Of a stretch of DNA of 64,000 nt, positions 34,475 through 44,491 are shown one piece after another. This DNA is from CAWIUB01 sp963839175 (lineage in GTDB: Bacteria > Actinomycetota > Actinomycetes > Mycobacteriales > Jatrophihabitantaceae): the NCBI GenBank assembly GCA_963839175.1, contig CAWIUB010000021.1, positions 1 to 64,000 of the forward strand, written 5' to 3'. The number at the start of each line of letters is the position of its first letter. Within the stretch, counting starts at the first letter, position 1. A program made the translations under genes and the position numbers. Below the pieces are notes generated by a model that saw only the letters and a list, made by a program, of their open reading frames with translations, did no database searches and had not been told where the DNA came from.

Positions 34475-35556
34475 ATGAACAGCGCGTCCGCAGCCGCCGA
34501 GCGACTACTGCCCGACCTGGACTGGGTTCTCGACGAGGCAATCCTGACCGCGCAGCACCTCACTGCGGTGGCTGCCGTTCAGCGGCGCTGGCTGCTGAGG
34601 TGGGAGCGGCGCCGAGCCGGGGGCCTGACCCAGGAGGGCGTCATCGGCGGCGTCGCCTGTTTGGCGTGCCGACAAGGCTTCGTCCTGACCCGCCAGCAGG
34701 CACTCGACTGCGGCCTGTCGGCTGCGGACATCAGGCGCCTCGCGCGACGCGAGTGGGCCACCCCCCGGCGCGGGGTGTTCAGCGTGGTGCGTCCAGCGGA
34801 CCGAGACGATCGACACGCCCTCGCCGCCGCGGCGGCGGTAGCCGGTCTCCGTCGCAGGGTCATTTCAAGCGGGCCGAGCGCAGCGGTCCTGCACGGCCTT
34901 CCTCGACTGACCGAGCCAGCGGTCCCGACCGTGACTGCTCCGGATCCACACCGCGCGGCCACCTCTACGCGACTCGATGACGCGGTTCGCATTCTGCACG
35001 CGTCCGTGTCCCAGGAGGATCAAGCGACCTGGTTCGGCGTGCCGATCACCTCGACGGCCCGGACGGTTGTCGATCTCGGCCGCCTCGGTGTCGCCGACGG
35101 CCTGGTCGCGGCAGACGCCGCCCTCGCCGGTGGCCAAGTGACCCGGGCCGACCTTGACGCCGCACTCGAGCGCTGCCGCGGCTGGCCTGGAGTACGCGTG
35201 CTCGGCGCGCGATCGAATTGGCCGATGCCAAGTCGGAATCCCCACTCGAAAGCATCACCAGGCTGTGCGTCATCGATGCGGGGCTACCTGTCCCGCAGTT
35301 GCAAGTCGTCATCCGCGACGGAGCCTGGTGGTGCCGGGTCGACATGCTGTGGGAGGCCGAACGGGTCGTGCTCGAGGCCGACGGAGTCGGCAAGTACCGC
35401 AAGCCCGCCGATCTGCACGCGGAGAAACGTCGCGAAGCTCGGCTGCAACGCCTGGGCTTCGAGATCGTGCGGGTGATGTGGGACGAGGTGATCAACGATC
35501 CGCAGGGCCCGATCCCCAGGATCCGCGCAAAGCTCGCGCTGACTCATCGACGCTGA
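34475..35556 (+). pseudogene. AbiEi/DUF559-like protein, frameshifted
   Basis: From ATG 34475 the frame encodes an N-terminal extension, then FVLTRQQALDCGLSAADIRR and WATPRRGVFSVVRPADRDDR, the winged-helix start seen in AbiEi-type antitoxin-domain proteins. VPITSTARTVVDLGRLG follows in the middle. Near 35212 one base is missing: continuation is in another frame as AIELADAKSESPLESITRLC, VRDGAWWCRVDMLWEAERVV-like, LEADGVGKYRKP and HAEKRREARLQRLGFEIVRV, a DUF559 (very-short-patch-repair-like) nuclease end, to 35556. Undisturbed relatives are single proteins of about 300 residues. The lesion could be real or a sequencing error in the GCGCGC run; otherwise both halves look well conserved. Confidence 0.75.
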
Positions 35557-35606
35557 GCGTCCGCCCCAACCGACCCATCGATGCTGCCCGCCGCCCCCCC
35601 ATCTTC

Positions 35607-35665
35607 GCTTCGCTACAGCTGTGACCCTCTGGACGGGCAAAATCCCGTCACGGCCATAGCGAAGC
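35607..35665. repeat. Intergenic palindromic repeat, copy 2
   Basis: Left arm GCTTCGCTACAGCTGTGACC, right arm GTCACGGCCATAGCGAAGC, the same sequence family as the unit at 34304-34363 with a few changes; lies between the AbiEi-like gene and the gltB stop. Confidence 0.78.
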
Positions 35666-35693
35666 GGCAGCAGTGGGTAGGCGCAACGCGCAG

Positions 35694-38600
35694 TCAGACA
35701 CGTGCTGCCGCCATGACCGCGGCATCGACGTCCTCCCCGCGCTCCTCGGCCCGTCTGGTGGCCTCGACGACGCGCTTGTAGTCGCGTGGCACGATCGCCA
35801 CGAACCGCAGCCGCGAGGCAGGCCAGTCGGCGAGCAGAGCCCAGGCTACGCCCGAGTCCGTCAGCTCGAGGTGCCGTTGCATCAATTGCCGCAGCACAGC
35901 CGCGGAATCGTCGGACACCGACTCGACGTCGACCAACTCGCTGTTCACGAGCCTCGGGTCGAGGTCGAGCACGAACGCAAGGCCACCGGACATGCCCGCG
36001 CCGAGGTTGCGGCCAGTGGGCCCGAGGATGACCGCGGTGCCGCCGGTCATGTATTCCAGCGCGTGGTCGCCCACGCCTTCAGCGACGGCAGCGGCACCCG
36101 AGTTCCGCACGCAGAACCGCTCACCGACGATGCCGCGCAGGTATATCTCGCCGGACGTCGCGCCATAGCCGATCACGTTGCCTGCGATGACGTTCTGCTC
36201 TGCGGCGAACGGCGCCTGCTCGTCCGGGCGGACCGCGATCACGCCACCGGACAGCCCCTTGCCGACGTAGTCGTTGGCGTCGCCGAACAGCCGCAGCGTC
36301 ATGCCCCGCGGCATGAACGCACCGAACGACTGGCCGGCCGACCCGCGGAACGTGATGTCGAGCGTGCCCTCAGGCAGCCCATCGGCGCCGTACCGTTTGC
36401 TGACGTACGAGCCGAGCATCGTGCCGACGGTCCGATTGACGTTGCGCACGGGGAGCTCGAGCGTGACCGGCACGGCGTCGAGCAGCGCGCCTTCGCACAG
36501 CTGGATCAGGGTGTTGTCTAGCGCCGCATCCAGACCGTGGTCCTGCTCGACCGTCCGGCGCAGCGCAGCTGTGTCCGGTACGGCCGGCGCGGCCAGGATC
36601 GGACTGAGGTCGAGCCCGTCCGCCTTCCAATGCTCGATCGCCGTGCGAGTGTCGAGCATGTCGACCCGGCCGATCGCCTCGTCCAGCGATCGGAATCCCA
36701 ACGCGGCAAGGATCTCGCGGACCTGCTCGGCGATGTATTCGAAGAATGTAACGATGAATTCGGGTTTGCCAGTGAATCTCTTGCGCAGGAGGGGATTCTG
36801 CGTCGCCACGCCGACGGGACAGGTGTCCAGATGGCAGACACGCATCATCACACATCCGGAGACGATCAACGGTGCGGTGGAGAATCCGTACTCCTCGGCG
36901 CCGAGCAGCGCAGCCACGACCACGTCCCGCCCAGTCTTCATGGCACCGTCGACCTGGACGGTGATGCGGTCCCGCAACCCGTTGAGCAGCAGCGTCTGCT
37001 GGGTCTCGGCCAGACCCAACTCCCACGGCAGGCCAGCGTGCTTCAAGGCCGTCAGGGCGGCGGCACCCGTGCCGCCGTCGTGGCCGGAGATCAGCACGAC
37101 GTCGGCGTGCGCCTTCGATACGCCCGCCGCCACCGTGCCTACGCCCGACTCCGCGACTAGCTTGACGTGCACCCGGGCCTGCGGGTTGGCGTTCTTCAGG
37201 TCGTGGATCAATTGCGCAAGATCCTCGATCGAGTAGATGTCGTGGTGCGGCGGCGGCGAGATCAGCCCGACACCGGGCGTCGAGTGCCGGGTCCGGGCGA
37301 TCCATGGGTACACCTTGAAGCCGGGCAGCTGGCCGCCCTCGCCCGGCTTGGCGCCCTGCGCCACCTTGATCTGGATGTCGTCGGCGTTGACCAGGTAATG
37401 GCTGGTGACGCCGAAACGTCCGGAGGCCACCTGCTTGACCCGCGACTTGCGCAGGTCGCCGTTCGGGTCGAGCGCGTACCGTGACGCGTCCTCCCCTCCC
37501 TCGCCGCAGTTCGACCGGCCGCCGATGCGGTTCATCGCGATCGCGAGCGTCTCGTGCGCTTCAGCCGAGATCGAGCCGTAGGACATCGCCCCGGTGTTGA
37601 ACCGTGCGACGATCGACGACGCGGGCTCGACCTCGTCGAGCGGAACCGGCGGGCGATCACGTCGCAGCTCGAACAGCCCGCGCAGCGTGCCACCCGAACG
37701 GTTGAGCTCCTCGACCTTCTCGCTGTACTCCCGGAACACCTCGTACCGGCGCTGCCGGGTGGCGTGCTGCAGCAGGAACACCGTCTCGGGGTTGAACAGA
37801 TGCAGCTCGCCCTCCCGCCGCCACTGGTACTCACCGCCCACGTCGAGGCGGCGATGGGCCCGCGCGGACGGGACGAGCGGGTATGCGGTCGCGTGCCGGG
37901 CAGCGGCCTCCTCGGCCAGCACGTTCAGGCCGACTCCCCCGAGCCGGGACGGGGTACCGGTGAAGTATTCGTCGATGAGGTCGGTAGCTAGCCCGAACGC
38001 CTCGAACACCTGTGCACCGGTATACGACCCGATCGTGGAGATGCCCATCTTGGACATCACCTTCAGCACACCCTTGTTGAGCGCCTTCACGAAGTTCGCA
38101 ATCGCTGCGCTGGTCAAGGCGCGCGGGCCGACGGTCGGCGTGGCGCCCTGCACTGCCGTGATGGCTCCTCGCTCGACCAGGTCCTCGATCGACTCGAACG
38201 CGAGGTACGGGTTGAGGGCGGCCGCGCCGTAGCCGACCAGCAGCGCCGCATGGTGCACCTCGCGCACCTCGCCGGTCTCGACGACAATGCCCGTCATCGA
38301 CCGTTGCCCGGTGCGCACCAGGTGGTGGTGTACCGCGGCGGTCAGCAGCAGCGACGGTATCGGCGCATGGTCGGCGTCGCACTCGCGGTCGGACAGAATC
38401 AGGATGCGCGCGCCCGCGTCGATCGCCTCGGAACATTCGCGGCGCACGCGTTCGAGGGCGCCGGCCAACGCCTCGCCGCCGCCGTGTACGCGATAACGGC
38501 CGTCGATCAGCTGGCAGTCGAACCCGGGCAGGTCACCATCCGCGTTGACGTGCCAGATCCTCGCCAGATCGTCGTTGTCGATCACCGGCCCCGGCAGGAC

Positions 38601-40274
38601 GATCTGCCGGCACGACGCCGGGCTGGGGACGAGCAGGTTGTGCTCCGGACCGAGCATCCCGGCGAGCGACGTGACCATCTGCTCGCGGATCGCGTCCAGC
38701 GGTGGGTTCGTCACCTGTGCGAACAGCTCGGTGAAGTAGTCGAACAGCAGGCGGGGCCGCTGCGACAGCGCCGCCAGCGGCGTGTCGGTTCCCATCGATC
38801 CGATCGGATCGGCTCCGCCGACGGCCATCGGGGTGAGCAGGATGCGCAACTCCTCTTCGGTATAACCGAACACCTGCTGGCGCCGAGTGACCGATTCGTG
38901 CGAGAACACGACGTGCTCACGCCTGGGCAGGTCAGCCAGGTCGATCTGCCCCGCGTGTAGCCACTCCCCATACGGCTTGTCGGCCGCGAGCTTCGCCTTG
39001 ATCTCGTCATCGTGGACGATCTGCCCGCGGGCGGTGTCGACCAGGAACATCCGCCCAGGCTGCAGCCGCCCCTTCGCGACGACCGTCGCGGGATCCACGT
39101 CGAGCACCCCGGACTCGCTGCCGAGCACCACGAGGTCGTCGGACGTACGCCACCAGCGCCCCGGCCGCAGGCCGTTGCGGTCGAGGACCGCGCCGATGAT
39201 CGTCCCGTCGGTGAAGTTCACACAGGCCGGCCCGTCCCAGGCCTCCATCAGCGACGAGTGGAACGCATAGAAGTCGCGGCGGGCGGGGTCCATCCAGTCG
39301 GCCGCGTTCTCCCACGCCTCGGGGATCATCATCAGCACGGCGTGCGGCAGGCTGCGGCCGGCCATGTGGAGCAGCTCGAGGACCTCGTCGAACGACGCGG
39401 AGTCGCTCGCCGCCGGCGAGCAGATCGGGAACAGCCTCTTGAGGTCGCCCGGAATCAGATCAGACTCGAGCATCGCCTGCCGGGTGCTCATCCAGTTGCG
39501 GTTGCCCTTGATCGTGTTGATCTCGCCGTTGTGCGCGATGTAGCGATACGGGTGGGCCAGTGGCCAGGACGGAAACGTGTTTGTGGAGAACCGGCTGTGC
39601 ACAAGGCCAATCGCGCTGGCGAACCGTTCGTCGCGCAGGTCCGGGAAGAACGTCCCGAGCTGGCGGGTGGTGAGCATTCCCTTGTAGACGAGGGTGCGCC
39701 CGGACAGCGAGACGAAGTACACGTCGAGCCCGGCCGCCCGCGCCCGGTGCTCGACCACCTTGCGCAGGCAAAACGCCCGGCGCTCCAGGTCCATACCGGA
39801 CTCCCCGTTGACGCCGGCGACGAACAGCTGCCGGAAACTCGGCATCACGCTGCGCGCGGTGGGGCCCAGGCCGTCGGGATCGGTGGGCAGATCCCGCCAG
39901 CCGAGGACCGCCAGCCCCTCCTCACTCGCGACCTGCTTGATGAGCAGGCCGACCTCGGCGGTCGCATCCGCGGCAACGGGCAGGAAGACGTTCCCCACCG
40001 CGTAGTGTCCGCGATCCGGCAGCTCGAACGGCACGACCTCGCGCAGGAATCCATCCGGCACCTGGACCGTCAAGCCCGCACCGTCACCGGAGGAGGGCTC
40101 GGCGCCCGCAGCGCCGCGGTGATCGAGATTGTGCAGCGCGACCAGTGCTCGCGACACGATGGAGTGACTCGGCCGTCCCTTGAGGTCGGCAAGGAACGCA
40201 ACGCCGCAGGAGTCGGACTCGAACCGCGGGTCGTAAAGCCCCTGTGCAGGCGGCACCGCGGAGAACATGGTCAT
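35694..40274 (-). CDS. gltB: Glutamate synthase large subunit
   Basis: 1526 residues from MTMFSAVPPAQGLYDPRFES; ATG 40268 is an alternative. The N-terminal amidotransferase domain starts at DSCGVAFLADLKGRPSHSIV, with the Cys that becomes the processed N-terminal nucleophile. The central domain (about 460-780) precedes the FMN-binding synthase domain (about 830-1210) with GGEDASRYALDPNGDLRKSR, KPGEGGQLPGFKVYPWIART and VLISGHDGGTGAAALTALKH. The 3Fe-4S cysteines are in CVMMRVCHLDTCPVGVATQ. The C-terminal GXGXG beta-helix follows. It transfers glutamine amide nitrogen to 2-oxoglutarate and needs GltD for NADPH electrons. gltD is not next to it here, which is unusual. Confidence 0.96.
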   Translation of the reverse strand: MTMFSAVPPAQGLYDPRFESDSCGVAFLADLKGRPSHSIVSRALVALHNLDHRGAAGAEPSSGDGAGLTVQVPDGFLREVVPFELPDRGHYAVGNVFLPVAADATAEVGLLIKQVASEEGLAVLGWRDLPTDPDGLGPTARSVMPSFRQLFVAGVNGESGMDLERRAFCLRKVVEHRARAAGLDVYFVSLSGRTLVYKGMLTTRQLGTFFPDLRDERFASAIGLVHSRFSTNTFPSWPLAHPYRYIAHNGEINTIKGNRNWMSTRQAMLESDLIPGDLKRLFPICSPAASDSASFDEVLELLHMAGRSLPHAVLMMIPEAWENAADWMDPARRDFYAFHSSLMEAWDGPACVNFTDGTIIGAVLDRNGLRPGRWWRTSDDLVVLGSESGVLDVDPATVVAKGRLQPGRMFLVDTARGQIVHDDEIKAKLAADKPYGEWLHAGQIDLADLPRREHVVFSHESVTRRQQVFGYTEEELRILLTPMAVGGADPIGSMGTDTPLAALSQRPRLLFDYFTELFAQVTNPPLDAIREQMVTSLAGMLGPEHNLLVPSPASCRQIVLPGPVIDNDDLARIWHVNADGDLPGFDCQLIDGRYRVHGGGEALAGALERVRRECSEAIDAGARILILSDRECDADHAPIPSLLLTAAVHHHLVRTGQRSMTGIVVETGEVREVHHAALLVGYGAAALNPYLAFESIEDLVERGAITAVQGATPTVGPRALTSAAIANFVKALNKGVLKVMSKMGISTIGSYTGAQVFEAFGLATDLIDEYFTGTPSRLGGVGLNVLAEEAAARHATAYPLVPSARAHRRLDVGGEYQWRREGELHLFNPETVFLLQHATRQRRYEVFREYSEKVEELNRSGGTLRGLFELRRDRPPVPLDEVEPASSIVARFNTGAMSYGSISAEAHETLAIAMNRIGGRSNCGEGGEDASRYALDPNGDLRKSRVKQVASGRFGVTSHYLVNADDIQIKVAQGAKPGEGGQLPGFKVYPWIARTRHSTPGVGLISPPPHHDIYSIEDLAQLIHDLKNANPQARVHVKLVAESGVGTVAAGVSKAHADVVLISGHDGGTGAAALTALKHAGLPWELGLAETQQTLLLNGLRDRITVQVDGAMKTGRDVVVAALLGAEEYGFSTAPLIVSGCVMMRVCHLDTCPVGVATQNPLLRKRFTGKPEFIVTFFEYIAEQVREILAALGFRSLDEAIGRVDMLDTRTAIEHWKADGLDLSPILAAPAVPDTAALRRTVEQDHGLDAALDNTLIQLCEGALLDAVPVTLELPVRNVNRTVGTMLGSYVSKRYGADGLPEGTLDITFRGSAGQSFGAFMPRGMTLRLFGDANDYVGKGLSGGVIAVRPDEQAPFAAEQNVIAGNVIGYGATSGEIYLRGIVGERFCVRNSGAAAVAEGVGDHALEYMTGGTAVILGPTGRNLGAGMSGGLAFVLDLDPRLVNSELVDVESVSDDSAAVLRQLMQRHLELTDSGVAWALLADWPASRLRFVAIVPRDYKRVVEATRRAEERGEDVDAAVMAAARV

Positions 40275-40411
40275 CCGGTGGGTTCCCCTCCGAACAATGG
40301 CTGAGGACTCGGCTGGACTGGACGTTCGGCCGGGACAGCACTGGCCCGCGAGGCATCTTGAGATTACCGGCCAGCCATTCACCGCCGGAAATCCGCCTGG
40401 TGTGTCGGATC

Positions 40412-42796
40412 TCAGCCAGCCATGGCCAGGACGCTCTCGATCACGTCACGCTGCTCGGTGGGGACCGGTTTGCCGTCGGCCGTAGTGACGTAGAACGCGT
40501 CGACCACAGCTCCGCCGAGTGATTCCACCCGGGCCGACCGAATATCGACGCCACAGCGCTCGAGAGCCGCGGTGATCCGGTAGAGCAGGCCGATCGCGTC
40601 GTCGGCGCGGAATTCCAGCACGGTGGCGTCGGTCGCCTGGTCATCGAACCAGTGCACCGTCGGCGCGCTGTGTCCCGCGGCCGCACTGTGTCCTGCGGCT
40701 GCGCTGTGTCCTGCGGCTGCGCCGCGGGCGTAGGAGCGCTCCTTGGCGAACAGCCGCTCGGCCAGCGACAGCGACCCGTCGAGCGCGCGCGCCAGATCGT
40801 GCCGGACGATGGCGGCGTCCGGCAACGACCCAAACCGCGGCTCGACCGCGAACGAGTTGACGGCCATGCCACGGTGAGTCTGGATCGACGCCGACCGCAC
40901 GTCCAGCGAATGCAGCGCGAGCACGCCGGCCGCTCGCGACAGCACGCCGAGCGAGTCGGGCGCGGCCACGACCACCTCGTCTCCGCGGACCTCAACCGCG
41001 AGCCGACCGTCGTCGGCCAGCCGGCGGCGGTGCTCGTCCAGGGCAGGTGCAGGCGGAAGTGGTGCCCCGCCCAGCACCATCCTCGTACGACGTACCAGAT
41101 CGGCGACGAGCCCGGCCTTCCAGTCGCTCCACACGGCGGGCCCGGTGGCCAGAGCATCAGCGACCGTCAGCGTGTACAGCAGATCGAGCAGCTCGGCCGA
41201 CCCGCCGACCGCGTCGATGACAATGCGGATGGTGACCGGATCGCTCAGGTCCCGCCGCGTCGCCGTGTGCGGTAGCAGCAAGTGATGGCGCACCAGGGCC
41301 GTCACCGTGGCCGCGTCCCCGTATGACAGCCCCATCCGGCTGGCGATCGGCGCGGCGACGTCGGCACCCACCACGGAGTGGTCACCGGGCGGGTAACCCT
41401 TGCCGATGTCGTGCAGCAGCGCCCCGAGCAGCAGCAAGTCCGGCCGGGCGACCTGACGGCGCAGCAGTGCCGCCTGCGCCACCGCCTCGAGCAGATGCCG
41501 ATCGACGGTGTACCGATGCACCGGGTTGTGCTGCGCGCGGAACCGCACGGCGTCCCACTCCGGCACGAGGGTGACGAGCAGCCCGGCCTGGTCAAGGGCT
41601 TCGAACACCGGCACCCCTGCGTCGCCGGCGCCCAGGGCGGATACGAAGTCGTCCAGCGCCGCTTTGGGCCACGGCTGGGGCATCGGGGCCGATTCCGTAG
41701 CCAGCCGCTCCAGGGCGAACGGGGACAGCGGCAGGTCATGCTCAGCAGCGGCGCGGGCGGCACGCAGCACGAGCAGCGGATCGGCCCACGGATCGGCGTC
41801 TCGGGCCAGCACGACCTCGCCGTCCTGAGCCACCACGTTGTGCGCAAGCGGCACCCGCTCCGGCGCGGCCGGCGCGAACGGCCGGAGCAGCCGCAGCGGA
41901 CGCAGGCCACGCTCTGCGGGGCGGGCCGTGTCAACCCGGCGCCAGGCGTTGTGCAGAGTCAGCGCAATCGTGCGGGCCGCCTCGTTGACCGCGCGGAGGA
42001 CCGCATCCGAATTCGGCACCCCGAGCGCGGTAGCGATCCCCGCTTGCTCCTGCTGGCGCAGCACGTCCTCGTCCCGGCCAGTTCGGCGATGCAGCTCGCC
42101 GCGGACGTCGAGCAGCACGTTCTTCGCCTGCCGGACCGCAAGCGGAAAGTCCACCAACTGCCCCACAGCGAGGGCCCGCAGCATGTTGGCGTCCCGCAGG
42201 CAACCCTGCGAATCCTTCAGGTTCGGGTCGAGCAGGAACGCGCCCTCACCGGCAATGCGCCACCGCAGCCGTGCCATCTCGTGCAGGTCGCCCGCCTTCT
42301 TCGCGGCTGTCGCGCGCCACAGTTCGAGCAGGCGATCTCGCAGCGGACCCGAGATGCCGGGGTCGCCAGCGATATGACGCATGTCGAGCAGCCCCAGCAT
42401 TGCCTTGAGGTCGTCCTTGGCCGTGCTCACAGCCTGCTCGGGTGTGCGGACCGAGTGGTCCAAGCCGACCTTGCTGTCCCAGATCGGGTACCAGATCGCG
42501 TCGGCGATTTCCGCGACGCTGGTGGCTGCCTTGGAGACTCGGCCGGTGTGCAGCAGCACCAGGTCGAGGTCCGCGTACGGCGACGGTTCGCGGCGCCCGA
42601 GGCCCCCCACGGCCACCAGGGCCATGCCGTTGCCTTCCGAGCGCTGCGCGAAAGCCGTGCGCAGCCACGCGTCATACTCATCCGCCAGCCGGTGCCGAAG
42701 GTCCTGACCGACCAGTCCGGGCTGGCGTAACACGCCAGCCCGGACTTGGTCGAGTCGGAGACTTCCCCGTTCAGACGGCGTCCGCGTCCCGCTCAC
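40412..42796 (-). CDS. glnD: PII nucleotidyltransferase/deadenylylase
   Basis: 794 residues, GTG start overlapping glnB by 26 bases. The nucleotidyltransferase domain has ALVAVGGLGRREPSPYADLD (G-G-x-G-R-E and D-x-D, about 60-80). The HD domain has LLLLGALLHDIGKGYPPGDH (about 460). Two C-terminal ACT domains follow (VEVRGDEVVVAAPDSLGVLS and VLEFRADDAIGLLYRITAAL) that sense glutamine. In actinobacteria this enzyme modifies the PII protein by adenylylation on Tyr51 under nitrogen limitation. Oddity: between the ACT domains an 18-base tandem repeat encodes AAGHSA three times. Confidence 0.94.
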   Translation of the reverse strand: MSGTRTPSERGSLRLDQVRAGVLRQPGLVGQDLRHRLADEYDAWLRTAFAQRSEGNGMALVAVGGLGRREPSPYADLDLVLLHTGRVSKAATSVAEIADAIWYPIWDSKVGLDHSVRTPEQAVSTAKDDLKAMLGLLDMRHIAGDPGISGPLRDRLLELWRATAAKKAGDLHEMARLRWRIAGEGAFLLDPNLKDSQGCLRDANMLRALAVGQLVDFPLAVRQAKNVLLDVRGELHRRTGRDEDVLRQQEQAGIATALGVPNSDAVLRAVNEAARTIALTLHNAWRRVDTARPAERGLRPLRLLRPFAPAAPERVPLAHNVVAQDGEVVLARDADPWADPLLVLRAARAAAEHDLPLSPFALERLATESAPMPQPWPKAALDDFVSALGAGDAGVPVFEALDQAGLLVTLVPEWDAVRFRAQHNPVHRYTVDRHLLEAVAQAALLRRQVARPDLLLLGALLHDIGKGYPPGDHSVVGADVAAPIASRMGLSYGDAATVTALVRHHLLLPHTATRRDLSDPVTIRIVIDAVGGSAELLDLLYTLTVADALATGPAVWSDWKAGLVADLVRRTRMVLGGAPLPPAPALDEHRRRLADDGRLAVEVRGDEVVVAAPDSLGVLSRAAGVLALHSLDVRSASIQTHRGMAVNSFAVEPRFGSLPDAAIVRHDLARALDGSLSLAERLFAKERSYARGAAAGHSAAAGHSAAAGHSAPTVHWFDDQATDATVLEFRADDAIGLLYRITAALERCGVDIRSARVESLGGAVVDAFYVTTADGKPVPTEQRDVIESVLAMAG
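40665..40718. repeat. 18-base tandem repeat in glnD, three units
   Basis: GCGCTGTGTCCYGCGGCY repeated three times in frame, giving AAGHSA three times in the linker between the two ACT domains. Copies differ at two or three positions. Confidence 0.88.
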
Positions 42797-43109
42797 CCGT
42801 CCGCACCCGGACCAGCGTGCCGACTTCCGTCACCCACACCTTGCCGTCGCCGATCTTGCCGGTGCGGGCCGCTTCGACGATCGCGTCGACGACCTTGTCG
42901 GCGTCGAGCGCATCGACCAGGACCTCGATCTTGACCTTAGGCACCAAGTCGACCGTGTACTCGGCGCCGCGGTAGACCTCGGTGTGCCCGCGCTGACGGC
43001 CGAAGCCTTGCACCTCGCTGACCGTCAGTCCCTGCACGCCCAACACCTCCAGGGCGGCCTTGACGTCGTCGAGCTTGAACGGCTTGATGATTGCGGTAAT
43101 CAGCTTCAT
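42771..43109 (-). CDS. glnB: Nitrogen regulatory protein PII
   Basis: 112 residues from MKLITAIIKPFKLDDVKAAL. T-loop GRQRGHTEVYRGAEYTVDLV carries Tyr51, the site modified by GlnD. KVKIEVLVDALDADKVVDAI and GKIGDGKVWVTEVGTLVRVR form the B- and C-loops that bind ATP/ADP and 2-oxoglutarate. Its ATG overlaps the amtB stop (ATGA) and its end overlaps glnD, so the three are one transcription unit. PII docks on AmtB to close it and relays nitrogen status. Confidence 0.97.
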   Translation of the reverse strand: MKLITAIIKPFKLDDVKAALEVLGVQGLTVSEVQGFGRQRGHTEVYRGAEYTVDLVPKVKIEVLVDALDADKVVDAIVEAARTGKIGDGKVWVTEVGTLVRVRTGERDADAV

Positions 43110-44491
43110 GTGCCCACACTCTCCCTTGTCGCCGTGGCGGCCGGGACATAGTCGCCCGCTCCGACCCCGCCGAGCGGACCGAAATCGTACGCGGACTCAC
43201 CGTGGATGGCGATATCCAGGCCCTCGAGCTCGGCCTCCTCGGTGACCCGGTTCTTGAAGAACAGCCCGATCACCTTCGCGATGATGAACGTGCCCACGAA
43301 CGAGTAGATGGTGACCGCTCCGGCTGCGAAGAACTGGTGCAACAGTAGGTTCCAGCCACCATACTTGCCGCTGCCGCCGTAGAGGATCCCGTCGTTCGCC
43401 AGTGGGTTGGTGCCGCTGGTGCTGAAGAAGCCGACGCACAGGGTGCCGACCCAGCCGCCGAACAGGTGCACCCCGACCACGTCGAGCGAGTCGTCGTAGC
43501 CGAGCTTGTTCTTCAGGCTGATCGCGAAGGCGCAGATCGAGCCGGCGAACAGGCCGACGAAGATCGAGCCGATCGGGCTGACGAAGCCCGCGCAGGGCGT
43601 GATGGCCACCAGACCGGCCACCGCACCGGACGCGGCGCCGAGGGCGGTCGACTTGCCGTAGCGCAGCTTCTCGACGATCAACCAGGCGATGAGTGCGGTG
43701 GCCGTGGCGGTGTTGGTGTTGACCCAGGCGTACGAAGCCAGATCACCCGCGGTCAGCGCCGAGCCGGCATTGAACCCGAACCAGCCGAACCACAGCAGGC
43801 CAGCTCCCAGCATCACGAACGGGATGTTGTTGCCGCGCATCTTCTCCTTGGGCCAGCCCCGTCGTCGCCCTAGCACGAGGCACATGGCCAGGCCCGCCGC
43901 GCCCGCGTTGATGTGGACCACGGTGCCGCCGGCGAAGTCCTCCGCGAAGAACTTGCCCGCCGGCCACAGCGACCGGTTCAGCCAGCCGTAGCCGTCGAAG
44001 ACCCAGTGCGCAACCGGCGCGTAGATCAGGATCGACCATGCGGTCACGAACGCGACGAACGCCCCGAACTTCCAGCGATCGGCCGTCGACCCGGTGATGA
44101 GGGCCGGCGTGATGATCGCGAACGTGACCTGGAACGCCACGAAGGCGAGCGTCGGCGTGGTCTGGGCGCTACCGAGGGCGGGGACGACGTCCCTGATGTT
44201 CTGCATCCCGAAGAAGTGCAGGTCGCCCAGCCACTTGTTGTCGCCGCCGAACGCCCAGGTGAAGCCGATGATCACCCAGGTGACACTCACCACGGCGATG
44301 GCCATGAAGTTCTGAATCAGCATGGCCAGGATGTTCTTGGCTCGGACCATGCCGCCGTAGAAGAAGGCCAGTCCAGGTGTCATCAGCAGCACGAGCGATG
44401 CCGCGGCGAGCACCCATGCGGTATCGCCCGCACTCAGGCTCTTCTTCAGATCGAACGGCGCATAGGACGCCGCCACCACGAGTTGTGACAC
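43106..44491 (-). CDS. amtB: Ammonium transporter
   Basis: 461 residues, GTG start (MSQLVVAASYAPFDLKKSLS) with AAGGGGGAG upstream. Eleven membrane helices of the Amt family. Signature stretch DFAGGTVVHINAGAAGLAMC carries the first pore His, and VVGVHLFGGWVGTLCVGFFS the second. The periplasmic gate region includes FFYGGMVRAKNILAMLIQNF. Conducts ammonium into the cell when external levels are low. First gene of amtB-glnB-glnD behind a GlnR-like box. Confidence 0.96.
   Translation of the reverse strand: MSQLVVAASYAPFDLKKSLSAGDTAWVLAAASLVLLMTPGLAFFYGGMVRAKNILAMLIQNFMAIAVVSVTWVIIGFTWAFGGDNKWLGDLHFFGMQNIRDVVPALGSAQTTPTLAFVAFQVTFAIITPALITGSTADRWKFGAFVAFVTAWSILIYAPVAHWVFDGYGWLNRSLWPAGKFFAEDFAGGTVVHINAGAAGLAMCLVLGRRRGWPKEKMRGNNIPFVMLGAGLLWFGWFGFNAGSALTAGDLASYAWVNTNTATATALIAWLIVEKLRYGKSTALGAASGAVAGLVAITPCAGFVSPIGSIFVGLFAGSICAFAISLKNKLGYDDSLDVVGVHLFGGWVGTLCVGFFSTSGTNPLANDGILYGGSGKYGGWNLLLHQFFAAGAVTIYSFVGTFIIAKVIGLFFKNRVTEEAELEGLDIAIHGESAYDFGPLGGVGAGDYVPAATATRESVGT

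Noticed and set aside
39012..40304. 430-residue plus-strand open frame in gltB
   Set aside because: Antisense shadow; no family resemblance.
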